Shown in pieces: positions 10,828-21,168 of a DNA stretch of 50,791 nt. The notes under the pieces were generated by a model. The model saw nothing but the letters and a program-made list of their open reading frames with translations. It was not told the DNA's origin and searched no databases. The position numbers and the translations under genes are program-made. The stretch's first letter is position 1. Each line of letters begins with the position of its first letter. Source of the stretch: Gryganskiella cystojenkinii (Eukaryota > Mortierellomycota > Mortierellomycetes > Mortierellales > Mortierellaceae); assembly GCA_015852425.1 (NCBI GenBank), contig JAAAIG010000131.1:5387-56177 (forward strand). The letters run 5' to 3'.

Positions 10828-11649
10828 TTACTGCTGGTTACGATCACCTGTGAAGCGTCTCAAGAAAGCCTGGAAATGGCGGTCACGACTCAAGTTCAAA
10901 TAAAAGTTGGACTCGCGGTCATCGAGGTCGACGTTCAACTCTCCCAAGTGAGGCGAGGGCAATGCCAAAGACTCTCGGATCTTGGTCTCGATCTCTTCCT
11001 GATCCATCCCACACTCATTGTTAAAGGTAACAGTGACTTTTTTCAACTTGCTCAAATCCGAACCGGCAAGACCTTCAAACAAGACGAGATCATCCAGAGG
11101 TTGACCAAGGTAAAATTCTTCGAGTCGAGGCATGTATCTCAACAACACACTCAAGATGGCGACATCCTCGGGAGCTTGGGGGGCTTCGGCGTTATAGCCC
11201 AACTTGAGGACCTTCATGGACTTGGACCAAGGGACATGACGGTGCACCAACTCTTCGGTAATATCCTTGATTTGAAGAACGGGCGTTTGGCTCTTCTCCT
11301 TGATTTGATCAATGGGATCGGCATCGGACAACAACGAGGTCGAGTTGGTCGACGAGGGTGAGAGCAAGATCTTGGCGATCGATGTACCGGCGGACTTGTA
11401 CTCTAAAGACTCGAGATGCTCACAAGCGGGGGATCCGAGAAAGTGTTTCAAGCTTTCCTGGTGATCCTTGAAGGTCTCGCTCAAGACGAGATGGGTCAAA
11501 TGCTGATCGGCGGCAGTGAGGGACTCGTTCAAGCGACGAGAATGTTCGAGGATCTGCTCGTTCGACATGGAAGCATCCAACTGAGCGGTCTCGGAGGCAA
11601 GGATGGACTGGATATCCAAGGTGGACGAAGAAGTGATGGTGTCGGACAT
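10828..11649 (-). CDS. Leucine-rich-repeat-like protein, unknown function
   Basis: Single exon, 273 aa, starting MSDTITSSS and ending at TAA (10828-10830). It has leucine-spaced helices and strands such as LESLEYKSAGTS, MKVLKLGYN, MPRLEEFYLGQPL, LSKLKKVTV and HLGELNVDL, resembling the C-terminal LRR part of fungal F-box/LRR proteins, but no F-box is visible at the N-terminus. It may be a stand-alone LRR scaffold, or a relative of the adjacent F-box gene that lost the F-box; the sequence does not decide. A TATA box lies about 130 bp upstream. The codon pattern is strong, so the gene is likely real even though its role is unknown. Confidence 0.7.
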   Translation of the reverse strand: MSDTITSSSTLDIQSILASETAQLDASMSNEQILEHSRRLNESLTAADQHLTHLVLSETFKDHQESLKHFLGSPACEHLESLEYKSAGTSIAKILLSPSSTNSTSLLSDADPIDQIKEKSQTPVLQIKDITEELVHRHVPWSKSMKVLKLGYNAEAPQAPEDVAILSVLLRYMPRLEEFYLGQPLDDLVLFEGLAGSDLSKLKKVTVTFNNECGMDQEEIETKIRESLALPSPHLGELNVDLDDRESNFYLNLSRDRHFQAFLRRFTGDRNQQ

Positions 11650-11778
11650 TTTTGTGTTGTAATCTTTTCTTTTGTTCTGCGTTTGTAAGGTTGGTACAAT
11701 TGGCTTTGTTTGTGGAGTGAGGTGTGCGGTGGAAATGAAGGTAAAGAAGAAAAAAAGGTTGAGGGTGAAGATGCGTCC

Positions 11779-11786
11779 CTTTTATA
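11779..11786 (-). promoter_or_regulatory. TATA box of the LRR-like gene
   Basis: The minus strand reads TATAAAAG within GGTATAAAAGGGACG, 130 nt upstream of the LRR-like start codon. It is the clearest TATA match in the window, and position and orientation fit. Confidence 0.55.
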
Positions 11787-12423
11787 CCGACTTTGTTTTG
11801 AGCTTAAATGACATTCACTAAAGAAATAAACTTATGAAGTGAATGTTGAAGACGCGATTGGAGCCAAGAATTAAAAAAAAAAATTAAAAAATAACACTGC
11901 CGCGTTCGGACCATCTGGACCTANNNNNNNNNNTTTTTTTTTTTTTTTTTTGGTTTCCACCTCGCGGGAGGACTTGGGAATGGAGCAATTTTTTTTTTTG
12001 AAATTGGGTGTTTTTTTGTTTGGCCAGAGTCTTCATTCCCATCACCACATCGTCATAACAGCATCGCCGCATCCGTCTTGGTTACTTCGATCCCCTTGGT
12101 ACCAACCTTTTGTTTAGTTTTTTGATGAGTCTTCATTCATTCACGAAAACTCTATTTCCCCGCAGCAAAATGTCTCCTTTCTTCAAAAGCGGCTCCAACG
12201 AAACCTTGGACAATCCCACACTTTTCAACAACAATTTCAGGTCCAAAAGCCATAGCTGTCGGGACGCGTTTTCCCTATTTTTCTGTTTTTTTGTTTTTAA
12301 TTTACGCAAGCAAGGTTACATTCATACGTCTGCCTAGCGATCTTCTTTTTTGTTGATCCATGGTATTGGATAGCTAAGAAGAGATCAAGGTTGCCTTTTT
12401 TTTTTTTTGGGTGTTTCCTTGGA
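11787..12423. other. Intergenic region with assembly gap
   Basis: Upstream flank of the LRR-like gene and 3' flank of the ALY-like gene. It contains the 10-N gap and several A or T homopolymers (11874-11890, 11934-11951, 11990-11999, 12399-12409). A short + frame starting MSPFFKSGSNETLDN at about 12171 is not supported further. Confidence 0.5.
11924..11933. other. Assembly gap (10 N)
   Basis: Ten N followed directly by a run of 18 T. The true missing length is unknown; homopolymer collapse probably caused the break. Confidence 0.95.
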
Positions 12424-14332
12424 TTAAAAGAAGCCGCGGTTGACGCCCGAAGTCGACAGCGAGTTCAAGTCGCTCAATTGAGGGTTGCCCTGTGAGCGCA
12501 GGGAAGAGATACGCTGTTCCTCGTGTGCCAATTGAGCCATCCTGTGCTGCTGAACCTTGAGCATCTGTTGAGCAGCAAGAAGCTGATCCGAGTAGAGAGT
12601 GCCAGCATTCGTCATACTAGATTATATTGATAAATATAAAAAGGACACAAGATGTGAGTCACATAGGTCCTCACGAGTCCAAGCTCCAGCTCAGTCGATG
12701 ACGTCGATTCACACTTACGTTCCATGGACAGCCCTTGTAAGGATCTTCATGGGTCCAGCAATTGCGGTGGGCACATGTGTCACTGCAGGTGCAACTGGTT
12801 CCTGATGAATGATAGCATTGGCTCGCATCGTCACTCTGAGAATCTTGCCTAAGAATAAAAATTAAAAAACGATTTGCGAAATGGTGTTAGAAAATAAGAA
12901 CAGTCAAGCTGCTCGATTCCTTGCAACGTGCCAATTCATCCCTTCATCCTGACTTGAGCTCATACCATTATCCGCCTTCTTTCCGTTGAGATTCTCGATT
13001 GCTGCCAAACCAGCCGCCTTTCGTGCATAGGTCACTTGTGAGAATCCATGAGTGCACACACAGGACTTGATCTCTCCGAATCGCGAACAAACATACTGGT
13101 GAACAGTCATGAAGAAAGTAAAAATAACAGGTTAGCAACAAGAGATCGTGATCTCCTTTTGTCCGACCATAAAATCCCACAGAGACAAAATAGCGTGGGG
13201 CAAGTCATTGCGCTCACCTTGACATCGTCAGCAGTGGTTTCAGGGTCTAGATTCTCAATCTCTACCGTCACAGGTCCACTCTCACCACGGAATGCAACAT
13301 TTACTCCAGGAGCACCAGGAGCAGAGCCCCGGATCGAGATTGGACCATCCTCCATATCCATGTCCATATCCAAATCCACAAGGGTAGGTTCCGGTGCCTT
13401 GGCTTGAACACGAGGTGAGGGTTCCCTGCGCACGGGACTGATGGCACGTCTCTGGTTGGAGATGTTGTTATTACTGTTGCTAAAGTTGTTGGAGTGGTTA
13501 CTGTTGTTGCTCAGACGAGTGTTTAAAGATCCGTTCTGTTGGTGGTTTGCAGGTCGACGATCACGAGTATCGTCTTGTTGGCGTCTTTGATCGTTTTGTC
13601 GCCCTGTTGAATGCGCAGAAGATTCGGGGATGCGGGGACCTGAAGGGATGCGTTCATTCCGAGAAGTATGGAGAGAGACAGATGGCAAGTTGTTGTTGTT
13701 GTTCCTGTTGTTCCTGTTGTTGATGTTTGATGATTCTCTCTTGACCTGTTGTGTTGTGACGAGCTTCATAGGCTTTGATGTAAGTGGCGCTACTCCTCTC
13801 TGTTGTTGCTGCTGTTGTTGTTGCACGCCAGCCTTCAGTCCAGCTTTGTAGTTTGTGGTGTAGAGTTTGAGGGTTGCCTTGGGTTTAGCGATATATCCGG
13901 CGGTAAAGATCTCCTTGACGGGTGCCTTGGCTGCCTGGTATGCAGCTGTGAACAGGGCCGTCTCCTTCTTCACAGCAGTAGGTCGCTGTATATGAAGGGA
14001 AGACGATAAAAGGAGAGCATGAGTGCATGAGTTAGATGTTAAGACGAAACCAAGTTTGATGGACATCTGAGTAGTTCAAAAAAGAGTCCAATATGACTTA
14101 CAGCATAGGGTGAGTTGGGCTTTGCGGTTCTGATGGCACGTTCTGCGCGGATGGCAGCTCTGGACTTGACACCTCCAGCAATCTTCTTGGGGATAGTGTT
14201 GTTGTTGTTCTTTTGAGACTTTTGCGAACCACCGGCAGTGGCACCACCCTTCTTGTTGCTTGAGACAGCGGCCTTCTTCTCCTGCTTTTGTCTCTTGATG
14301 ATGTCATCGAGACTTTGGTCGATGCGATCCAT
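12424..14332 (-). CDS. ALY/REF (Yra1)-like mRNA export adaptor with RRM
   Basis: Five exons: 14332-14102, 13985-13218, 13095-12966, 12848-12719, 12616-12424 (1452 nt, 483 aa, phases consistent). The N-terminus IDQSLDDIIKRQK matches the UAP56/Sub2-binding motif of ALY/REF proteins (SLDDII). A long Asn/Gln/Ser/Arg-rich linker follows (about residues 80-280). Then comes an RRM: VTVEIENLDPETTADDV as the first strand and helix, FGEIKSCVC, FSQVTYARKAAGLAAIENLN, and KILRVTMR as the last strand. The C-terminus is a Gln-rich helix (AAQQMLKVQQHRMAQLAHEE) rather than the second UBM of canonical ALY. The inferred role is linking spliced mRNA to the export receptor. The RRM fold is clear, the adaptor assignment less so. 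Confidence 0.7.
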
Positions 14333-15154
14333 GATTGTATAGGTAAAAAGCTTTGCTTGCTGTTATTCCGGTGATGCGAGCCTGAATGGGTCTTGTCCTG
14401 AGTGACGATCGAGGGCTTGGGATGAGAGAAAGGAAGAAGGAAAGAAAGGGAACGAAGATTTGAAAAATGAAAAGAGAGGGGAAGGAGGAGAGGATTGATT
14501 AGCAGAGATGAAGAAAAATAACAATTGCACCGACGAGAACCGAAAGAGGGGGTGAGCACAAGGACAACGCATCTTGCGGACCAACCAGAGCGACCGGAAT
14601 TTTTGGTTGCTTTTTTTCTTCTTTCATCCAAGGAACAACCGGCAGCAGGACTAACAGGACTAACCCTTTGATACCGGCAACTCTCTTCCTTTTAACTGTA
14701 GCACTCGGCTTTGTTGAAAGACCAGCCAGGGAAATAGAGGAATGATGTCCACACGACCTTGTCGTTTCTTGTTCGTTCCACCCCCTCCCCTATCTCTCAC
14801 GATCGATCCTTTTCTGTTTGTTGTGTGTGCACAGACTCAAACGAAAAAAATATATACATATGTCGCCACTCACTCAAAGTGGCTTGGATGGGGTCTCTAG
14901 GGGATTTCATTTGACTTTGATAACGCGATCTCGTTTGACAAAATATTAACATCGGGGACATCATTCATCACCGCGAGTTTGGAGTTGAATGCAGTTTAAT
15001 GAGAAAAAAGAACAAAAAAAATGATTGAGAATGCAAACTTTGCCATTCATTGGGAGTTTGTGTCCAGCACTGTTCTAGTCATGGCCAAGAAACTGGCAAG
15101 AAAACCAGTGAAGGTAGCCACACACTTTCACTCCCGTTGCAACTATGAAGATTT
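14333..15154. other. Intergenic region, ALY-like promoter and eEF1A-like 3' flank
   Basis: The half next to the ALY-like start is, on the minus strand, a C/T-rich leader (about 14400-14530), typical of fungal promoters. The far half holds AT-rich sequence (about 14845-14865 and 15000-15025). No further gene is recognised. Confidence 0.45.
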
Positions 15155-16747
15155 TTAGGGGGGACCATTACGCTTTACCGCCTGCCTCTTGCGACCATCC
15201 CCCTTCTCAACAGACTTGATGACACCGATGGCAACAGTCTGACGCATGTCGCGGACAACGAAGCGTCCAAGTGCAGGGTACTCTTCAAAGGACTCAACGC
15301 AGAGAGGCCTGGTAGGGACCATCTTGACAATGGCAGCATCACCAGACTTTATGAACTTGGGGAACTCCTCCTTGGTCTTGCCAGTATGACGATCGATCTT
15401 CTCGAGGATCTCGCTGAATTTGCATGCAATTTGAGCAGTGTGACAATGCAAGATAGGAGTGTATCCGTTAGAGATCCGACCAGGGTGATTCAAGACAATA
15501 ACATGGGCATTAAAGGAAATAGCCGCCTTGGCGCAATCATTCTTGGAGTCAGAGCAGACATGGCCACGGTGAATATCCCTTCTAGAGACATTCATAGTAT
15601 AGAATCCGACGTGGTCGCCGGGAATACCCTCAGTGTGGGTTTTACAATGCATCATAAGGTACTTGGCCTCAGTGGTGATACCAGTGGGGGCGAAGGTGAC
15701 GATCATCCCGGCTCTGATGATACCGGTCTCAACACGACCAACAGGAACTGTCCCTATACCACCGATTTTGTAGACGTCTTGGATGGGAAGTCGAAGGGGT
15801 TTCTGGGAAGGGCGCAATGGGGGCTCGATGGTATCGATGACCTCCACAAGGGTCTTACCTTTGAAGGAACCACTTTTAGTCTCCTTGGTCCATCCCTTGA
15901 ACCAAGGCATGTTGGTGGACTCCTCCAACAGGTTGTCTCCATGCCATCCGGAAATGGGGACAAAAGCAACGGTCCTGGGGTTGTAGCCAACATTCTTAAT
16001 GAGGGCGGACACTCCTTTGATGATTTCCTCGAAACGTTCTTGGGACCACCTGGCGGCGTCCATCTTGTTGACAGCAACGATCAACTGCTTGACGCCGAGG
16101 GTGAAGGCGAGAAGAGCGTGCTCACGTGTCTGACCATCCTTGGAAATACCAGTCTCAAACTCACCAATGGCACTGGAAACGACAAGAATGGCGCAATCAG
16201 CTTGGGATGCACCTGTGATCGTGTTCTTGATGAAATCACGATGTCCCGGGGCATCGATGACGGTAACATAGTACTTGGGGGTCTCAAACTTCCAGAGGGC
16301 AATATCGATGGTAATGCCACGCTCACGCTCAGCCTTGAGCTTGTCAAGAACCCAGGCATACTTGAAGGAAGCCTTTCCGAGCTCAGCTGACTCCCTCTCA
16401 AATATCTCCATGGTACGCCAATCGATAGCACCGCACTTGTAGATTAAATTACCGGTGGCGGTTGACTTGCCAGAATCGACATGGCCGATGATGACGACGC
16501 TAACGCGAACCTTCTCTTTTCCCAATTTCGTGTCTGGCTGGACATCAAAGACATCAGAGACGTTGTCAGTCTCATTGAGTTCCTTCTTCGACGGGACGTC
16601 GTCAAGCAAGAATTCTGCGCGTTCTTCCTTGGTGAGCATGTCTGCGTCGACATCGCCGAATGAAATAGCCTTTTCAGCCTTGAGGTCTTTCTTGAGGGTA
16701 GCCTCTCCATCACCAAGAGAGAACAGGCCCAGGCGGTCGCCAGTCAT
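15155..16747 (-). CDS. eEF1A-like translation GTPase with novel N-terminal extension
   Basis: Intronless, 530 aa. From residue 75 (LGKEKVRV) it aligns throughout with eEF1A, the GTPase that brings aminoacyl-tRNA to the ribosome: G1 GHVDSGKS at 88-95, G3 DAPGH at 165-169, NKMD at 227-230, then domains 2 and 3 to the [17 protein letters not shown] block. Family eEF1A is about 458-460 aa. The extra 74 residues here are acidic and charged ([15 protein letters not shown] onward) and match nothing I know. The codon at the ancestral start is TTG (16525-16523). Many usually fixed positions differ ([34 protein letters not shown]). It is probably an ancient retrocopy that gained a new start. Whether it still elongates is unknown. 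ACCATG supports the chosen start; the AG just upstream could end a 5' UTR intron. Confidence 0.85.
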   Translation of the reverse strand: MTGDRLGLFSLGDGEATLKKDLKAEKAISFGDVDADMLTKEERAEFLLDDVPSKKELNETDNVSDVFDVQPDTKLGKEKVRVSVVIIGHVDSGKSTATGNLIYKCGAIDWRTMEIFERESAELGKASFKYAWVLDKLKAERERGITIDIALWKFETPKYYVTVIDAPGHRDFIKNTITGASQADCAILVVSSAIGEFETGISKDGQTREHALLAFTLGVKQLIVAVNKMDAARWSQERFEEIIKGVSALIKNVGYNPRTVAFVPISGWHGDNLLEESTNMPWFKGWTKETKSGSFKGKTLVEVIDTIEPPLRPSQKPLRLPIQDVYKIGGIGTVPVGRVETGIIRAGMIVTFAPTGITTEAKYLMMHCKTHTEGIPGDHVGFYTMNVSRRDIHRGHVCSDSKNDCAKAAISFNAHVIVLNHPGRISNGYTPILHCHTAQIACKFSEILEKIDRHTGKTKEEFPKFIKSGDAAIVKMVPTRPLCVESFEEYPALGRFVVRDMRQTVAIGVIKSVEKGDGRKRQAVKRNGPP

Positions 16748-17841
16748 GGTGCTGCGAGGAATCAAGGAGAAGACAAGATGAGGGAGGCTCTTTAATGGTT
16801 AATGGCAACAATGAGTGGCTCGACGTGCCTCCTTTTTGGCAGTTGTTTAAGGGGCTGAATGATATTTGCCATCACTCACGTGATTTTACGCAAAGTGGAG
16901 GTTTCTTTTGTGCGAATCTGTTGGTGTCTCTGTCCTCTGACTCTGACTTCTAGGAACCCATATTTAATGAAAACGCGTCTTCTGTTGCAACCGGTGCTCG
17001 CAAAATAAAAGTTGTGGAACATGCAACTACACACACACACACGATACAAAATGTTGCAATTTTCTCTCAGCAAGGAGTGATTTTCTGCTGAACAACAGGA
17101 CAAAGAAGAACAATATGAAAAAAAAAACTACCGCGCAAAGGGCAATGGTCACCTGGAATATTTCTTTTGACCACATCCTCGAAAGCCAAGCCAAAAAGAA
17201 TAGACTGAAAAGGAGGAGACAACAAAAAAGTCAGGTGCCCTTTGGTTTGCAGTATATGTGCAGAAAATATGAATGTGCCCTTTGCCTCACTTTGCTAATT
17301 GTGTGTCATTCCATTTCAACTCACTCACCCTTTGTCTCTCTTTTTTCTTTGTTTCCCATTCAACTCCTCCCTCTTTGTCTCTCCCCTCCCTGCTCGTTCC
17401 CAGTGACAGTCATTCAACCTTGGTCTTCTTCCCACCCCACACTCACTACGTCACCCTTCAACGGCCATTGTCCTCATTGCCTCTTGCCACCGTCCACCCT
17501 CCTTTTCCCCTTCTCAAAAAACTGCACAGCGACCAAGAAAACCCTGCCTTGCTTCGACTCTTCTCTTTCTCCTCTTCTTTTTTTATTTGAACGTGGCGCA
17601 CCATCGGTCCAAAAAAGGTGCGTAAAATTACAAAACCTCTTTCTTTTCTTTCCGAGCCTCTCTTTTTTTCTTTTTTCTTTCCTTCCTCTTGCTCTGTCTC
17701 TCTCTCACTCTCTCTTTTTTTCTCTTCTTCTCACGCAAAACTTCTTTTCCTTGTCCGCTTTTTTCTTTTTTATTTACTTCCCGCCCCCTTCTCAGCCAGA
17801 GCAAGACGCACACACGACGATAGTCTTCCCGTAGCAACCGG
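16748..17841. promoter_or_regulatory. Long divergent promoter region
   Basis: 1.1 kb between the eEF1A-like gene and the Q/S/P-rich gene. It includes an (AC)n microsatellite at about 17030-17042. From about 17300 to 17810 the + strand is strongly C/T-rich (long CTCTTTT runs), consistent with a leader or core promoter of the downstream gene. Open frames here are low-complexity and not believed coding. Confidence 0.45.
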
Positions 17842-20800
17842 ATGTCCGGCAAGGGTATATACCCCAGTTCGAGCCTGCGGCCGACTGCACCCAAGAGACT
17901 TCAAATAACTCCTCCATCACTTCAACCACCACAGCAACAACAGCAACAGCAACAACAACAACAACAACAGCAAAAGCAACAGCAACTGCCATCGCTTCAA
18001 CACCAATACCAGCTTTATACTCCACGGCCTCAACAGCATCCTCCTACACAGCCTCTTCATCACCAAAAGCAGCAGCAGCCACAGCTACAGCAGCAACAAC
18101 AACAGCAGCAACAACAAAGTGCCTTCGCTTTCGACTCTGATGACTTGTTGATTGGACCTCTCGGCACTGGCTTTCGGCCCAGCGGAGGAGAAAGTGGACA
18201 TCAGAACAACAACAAAAGCGATAATGGTTTCGGCAACCCAATCAAGTCGAGCAATACAGTCATCCGCTCCTCTTCCTCTTCGTCTGCTGCTCAGCTATTG
18301 CCCGCGAAGACTGACAGGGTCGATCGACGCACGGGCACAGGTATCCTCTCTTCATCTACTGTCGCTGGCAACACCAGGACACCTTTTGTTCTCAACCCCC
18401 TGGTGGATAACGACTTTGAACCGGTGCAGCCGTACTTGGTGGATTTTGGTGCAAGCAACAAAAACCATACCAGCGCCAATAACAACAGCAGCACCAACAA
18501 TACCACCAACAAGTTGCATGGTAACAGCAGTAGCGTATCGACGGATCGCGCGAAATTGACCCCTTCCGCTCTCTCGGTTCCAGTAGTATCAGCAGCAGCA
18601 ACAACAACGACAGCAAGAACGCCTGCTCCTGTTCGAAAGGCTTCTTCGTCGTCGTCATCTTCTTCCCAAAGGGAGCCGTCATACTCGGATCAGTTTGAGG
18701 ATTTCTTTAGCCCCACGCTTGGACCCTGGGCTTCAACAGCGCCTTCGACACCCCTGACCATCCCTGACATGACGCCATCTGCTGTGGATGCGCGAGAAAA
18801 GTCGATGCCACGACCTCAGACTCAACTTCATCCTCAACCTGCTCAACTGCAACTGCAACCACAACCGCAACCACAGCAGCAGAGCCAACATCCTCAACAG
18901 CAGCACCAACAGCAGCAATATCAGCATCAGAGCTTATTAGACAGCTCTCTAGACTTTTTTAGCTCTCTAGATTATCGTGCTCCGCCGAGCTCTTCTTCTC
19001 CTGCACCTGCAATCTCTTCTGCACCTTCCTCCTCAGCGTACAAGTCCTCCTCGTTTGCTTCACCATCTATTACTGCTACTGCTCCCATGCGAACACAATT
19101 TTCATCAACATCATCGAACCAACCACCTCCTTTACCTTTCATGGATTCAATTGCCAAAGAACGGCCCTCGACATTCTCTAACACCTCCTCTTCGTCATCA
19201 TTGTCCTCAGATTTTATCCATGGGCCATCTATCAAGGCGCCTTCAATACCCCGTCGTACGTACTTGGATCCCGTAAACCCACCTTCCTCTACGTCTGCGA
19301 CGACGGTGAGCAGCACCCCCTTGCGTACTGATACAACCAAGTCTATCATCAACAACAGCACCAGTGGCACATCATCCGTAGCGTCATACTTCCCCTCGTC
19401 AACTACCTTGGCCTCCTCAGCAGCCTCAGCATCCTCAGGAGTATCGCCATCTCAACGACAACAGGCTTCGAGAAAGACCCCAGAGTCGACTGTGATGTCC
19501 TCCAGCACGCGGACTTCCGCAGTTATGACCTCGACCCCAATCGCTCTTCCTGCTCTTCTGCCCATTGGATCCTCTGCTTCCACTGCAACTGCACGAACTG
19601 CTGCGCCCAAGGCCCCTGCCAGGATTTTGCAGTCACAGCCTCTCTCCACACCGCCAATGAAGTCTTCTGTCTCTTCATCTGCGTCGTCGTCGCCACCCTT
19701 GTCGACTTCTTTGTCTTCGACCTCAAGCTCTACTCAGCACCGCAGTGATCTTCTGTCTCAGACCCAGAGACCGTTTGCGGTGCCCCGCAAGAGTCATCCT
19801 ACAGCGGTGCCGCCTCCGATCCCTCCGCAGCCAGTACAGCGTCAGCAGCCGACCGAGACGCAACCTCTTCCGCCTCCTCCACCACCCTACATACCATCAC
19901 CAGCGCCGTCTTTATCTAGCATCCCATCTTCTCCGTGGCAAGACAGTGACGACGACAATCTTGACTTTTATCGAGCTGCTACTCTACAACCACAACATCA
20001 GCCCGTCATATCCCAACAACCGACATCCCGAAATACAATGCCGCCGGAGCCAGTGGTGGCCAAGACGCTGGAGCTACAACAAGAGCAGCAACCACCTAAG
20101 CAGCAGCAACAACTGCAAGGGCAGACTCAGCCACCCGAGGAGGCAAAAGCGAGGAAACAACCCCCTCAAGCACTCCCAACTTCAGGAAAGAAGGGAGGAG
20201 TAACATTGGACCCAAAGACGCTGTCCCCACCATTATCGCCAACACCGTCCTCGCCGGGTCTGGTACTCATGACTGGATACCCACCACCCCCGCCTTCGAT
20301 TCTGTACAGTGACGATCAAATCACGGTTAGCTCGCTACATCTTACGATTCATTCGTTCTATTTTCCTCTCAACAAGCCTGTCACAATCCCTTTGCTTTCG
20401 ATCACCGAGATGGACACCTTGCCAGTGGAAGGTTCTTTAGGATCTGGCAATGGTGGTGGAATGTCCAGTTGGCTCAAATACAAGAACTGGGGGATCGCGA
20501 ATTTGTCCGACATCTGGTGGGCTCGAGATCAGAGACCGAACGAGGGATCGCAAGCCCCGGGACCTTCTGCTACATCAATCACTGGATCTGAGCCGTTGCA
20601 ACACGTGGTTGTGCGAGTCGAAGGCGAGTGGCTTCGAAAGGGTTTCGGGGTCGAACAAGAACAAGGTGTTCGCGTCCTGAGAGAGGCTTGGAAGAACGTC
20701 AAGGAGAGCGAGCTGGGACTTCGTCCTTTGCGACCAGCTGCCATACCTGGCGATATGGAGGAGGACGGCGATGGCGAGTTCTTGGCCATTACCGAGGGAC

Positions 20801-21168
20801 TTGGTTTCCCATCCGAGGGTGGCAGTGTGAAAAGCGGCCGAAACGAAAAACGACGCTGGGTCAATTACCAAAATACATGGACTGCCTACCCGTTTGCACA
20901 CGATTCACCTCTGCATCTTCAACACAGCCAGCATCATTCTCAGTCGCAACAGCAAAGAGTCCTTGGAGGTCTCGGTGGGAGTGCGTCCTCGTTTTTTGCG
21001 AGCGTATCCTCCAAGGCTCCAAGGCATTATTACCGGAGTAGTAGTTCTACTACGCATTCATCGTTGACCACGACAACTGCTGGCAGTGGACATGTTGGTC
21101 ATGATGAGAGTTGTGGAGACGATCCCTTATTTATAGACAACGATCTCAACGTCCACGAAACCATTTGA
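17842..21168 (+). CDS. Large Gln/Ser/Pro-rich protein with C-terminal PH-like globular region
   Basis: Single exon, 1108 aa, start MSGKGIYPSSS. Residues about 30-100 carry two polyglutamine tracts coded by mixed CAA/CAG codons; to about residue 810 the chain is Ser/Pro/Thr/Gln-rich and disordered, with Pro clusters such as PLPPPPPPYIPSP. A globular region follows at about 820-960: strand-like ILYSDDQITVSSLHLTIHS, FYFPLNKPVTIPLLSI, then GIANLSDIWWARD and HVVVRVEGEWLRKGF. This pattern recalls bacterial-type PH-like domains found in other fungal proteins of unknown role; that reading is tentative. There is no signal peptide or membrane segment. The long disordered part suggests a scaffold or condensate-forming protein, but the specific function is not known. 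Confidence 0.7.
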   Translation: MSGKGIYPSSSLRPTAPKRLQITPPSLQPPQQQQQQQQQQQQQQKQQQLPSLQHQYQLYTPRPQQHPPTQPLHHQKQQQPQLQQQQQQQQQQSAFAFDSDDLLIGPLGTGFRPSGGESGHQNNNKSDNGFGNPIKSSNTVIRSSSSSSAAQLLPAKTDRVDRRTGTGILSSSTVAGNTRTPFVLNPLVDNDFEPVQPYLVDFGASNKNHTSANNNSSTNNTTNKLHGNSSSVSTDRAKLTPSALSVPVVSAAATTTTARTPAPVRKASSSSSSSSQREPSYSDQFEDFFSPTLGPWASTAPSTPLTIPDMTPSAVDAREKSMPRPQTQLHPQPAQLQLQPQPQPQQQSQHPQQQHQQQQYQHQSLLDSSLDFFSSLDYRAPPSSSSPAPAISSAPSSSAYKSSSFASPSITATAPMRTQFSSTSSNQPPPLPFMDSIAKERPSTFSNTSSSSSLSSDFIHGPSIKAPSIPRRTYLDPVNPPSSTSATTVSSTPLRTDTTKSIINNSTSGTSSVASYFPSSTTLASSAASASSGVSPSQRQQASRKTPESTVMSSSTRTSAVMTSTPIALPALLPIGSSASTATARTAAPKAPARILQSQPLSTPPMKSSVSSSASSSPPLSTSLSSTSSSTQHRSDLLSQTQRPFAVPRKSHPTAVPPPIPPQPVQRQQPTETQPLPPPPPPYIPSPAPSLSSIPSSPWQDSDDDNLDFYRAATLQPQHQPVISQQPTSRNTMPPEPVVAKTLELQQEQQPPKQQQQLQGQTQPPEEAKARKQPPQALPTSGKKGGVTLDPKTLSPPLSPTPSSPGLVLMTGYPPPPPSILYSDDQITVSSLHLTIHSFYFPLNKPVTIPLLSITEMDTLPVEGSLGSGNGGGMSSWLKYKNWGIANLSDIWWARDQRPNEGSQAPGPSATSITGSEPLQHVVVRVEGEWLRKGFGVEQEQGVRVLREAWKNVKESELGLRPLRPAAIPGDMEEDGDGEFLAITEGLGFPSEGGSVKSGRNEKRRWVNYQNTWTAYPFAHDSPLHLQHSQHHSQSQQQRVLGGLGGSASSFFASVSSKAPRHYYRSSSSTTHSSLTTTTAGSGHVGHDESCGDDPLFIDNDLNVHETI
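17931..18118 (+). repeat. CAA/CAG repeats encoding polyglutamine
   Basis: Two CAA/CAG-rich blocks (about 17931-17992 and 18066-18118) inside the Q/S/P-rich gene. Interruptions (Lys, Pro and Leu codons) and mixed codons should stabilise them relative to pure CAG runs. Confidence 0.85.

Noticed and set aside
8232..12000. A defence or toxin system built from the LRR genes
   Set aside because: No nuclease, NACHT, kinase or effector domain is present; ordinary F-box/LRR proteins explain the genes.
12171..12336. Possible + strand gene start MSPFFKSGSNETLDN
   Set aside because: The frame soon turns into Phe-rich low-complexity, no downstream exon is available before the convergent ALY-like gene, and it lies near an assembly gap.
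15386..16390. 334-codon + strand open frame
   Set aside because: It is an antisense shadow of the eEF1A-like gene, caused by its biased codon use.
17115..17834. 239-codon + frame before the Q/S/P-rich gene
   Set aside because: It consists mostly of Leu/Ser/Phe/Pro from C/T-rich promoter DNA.
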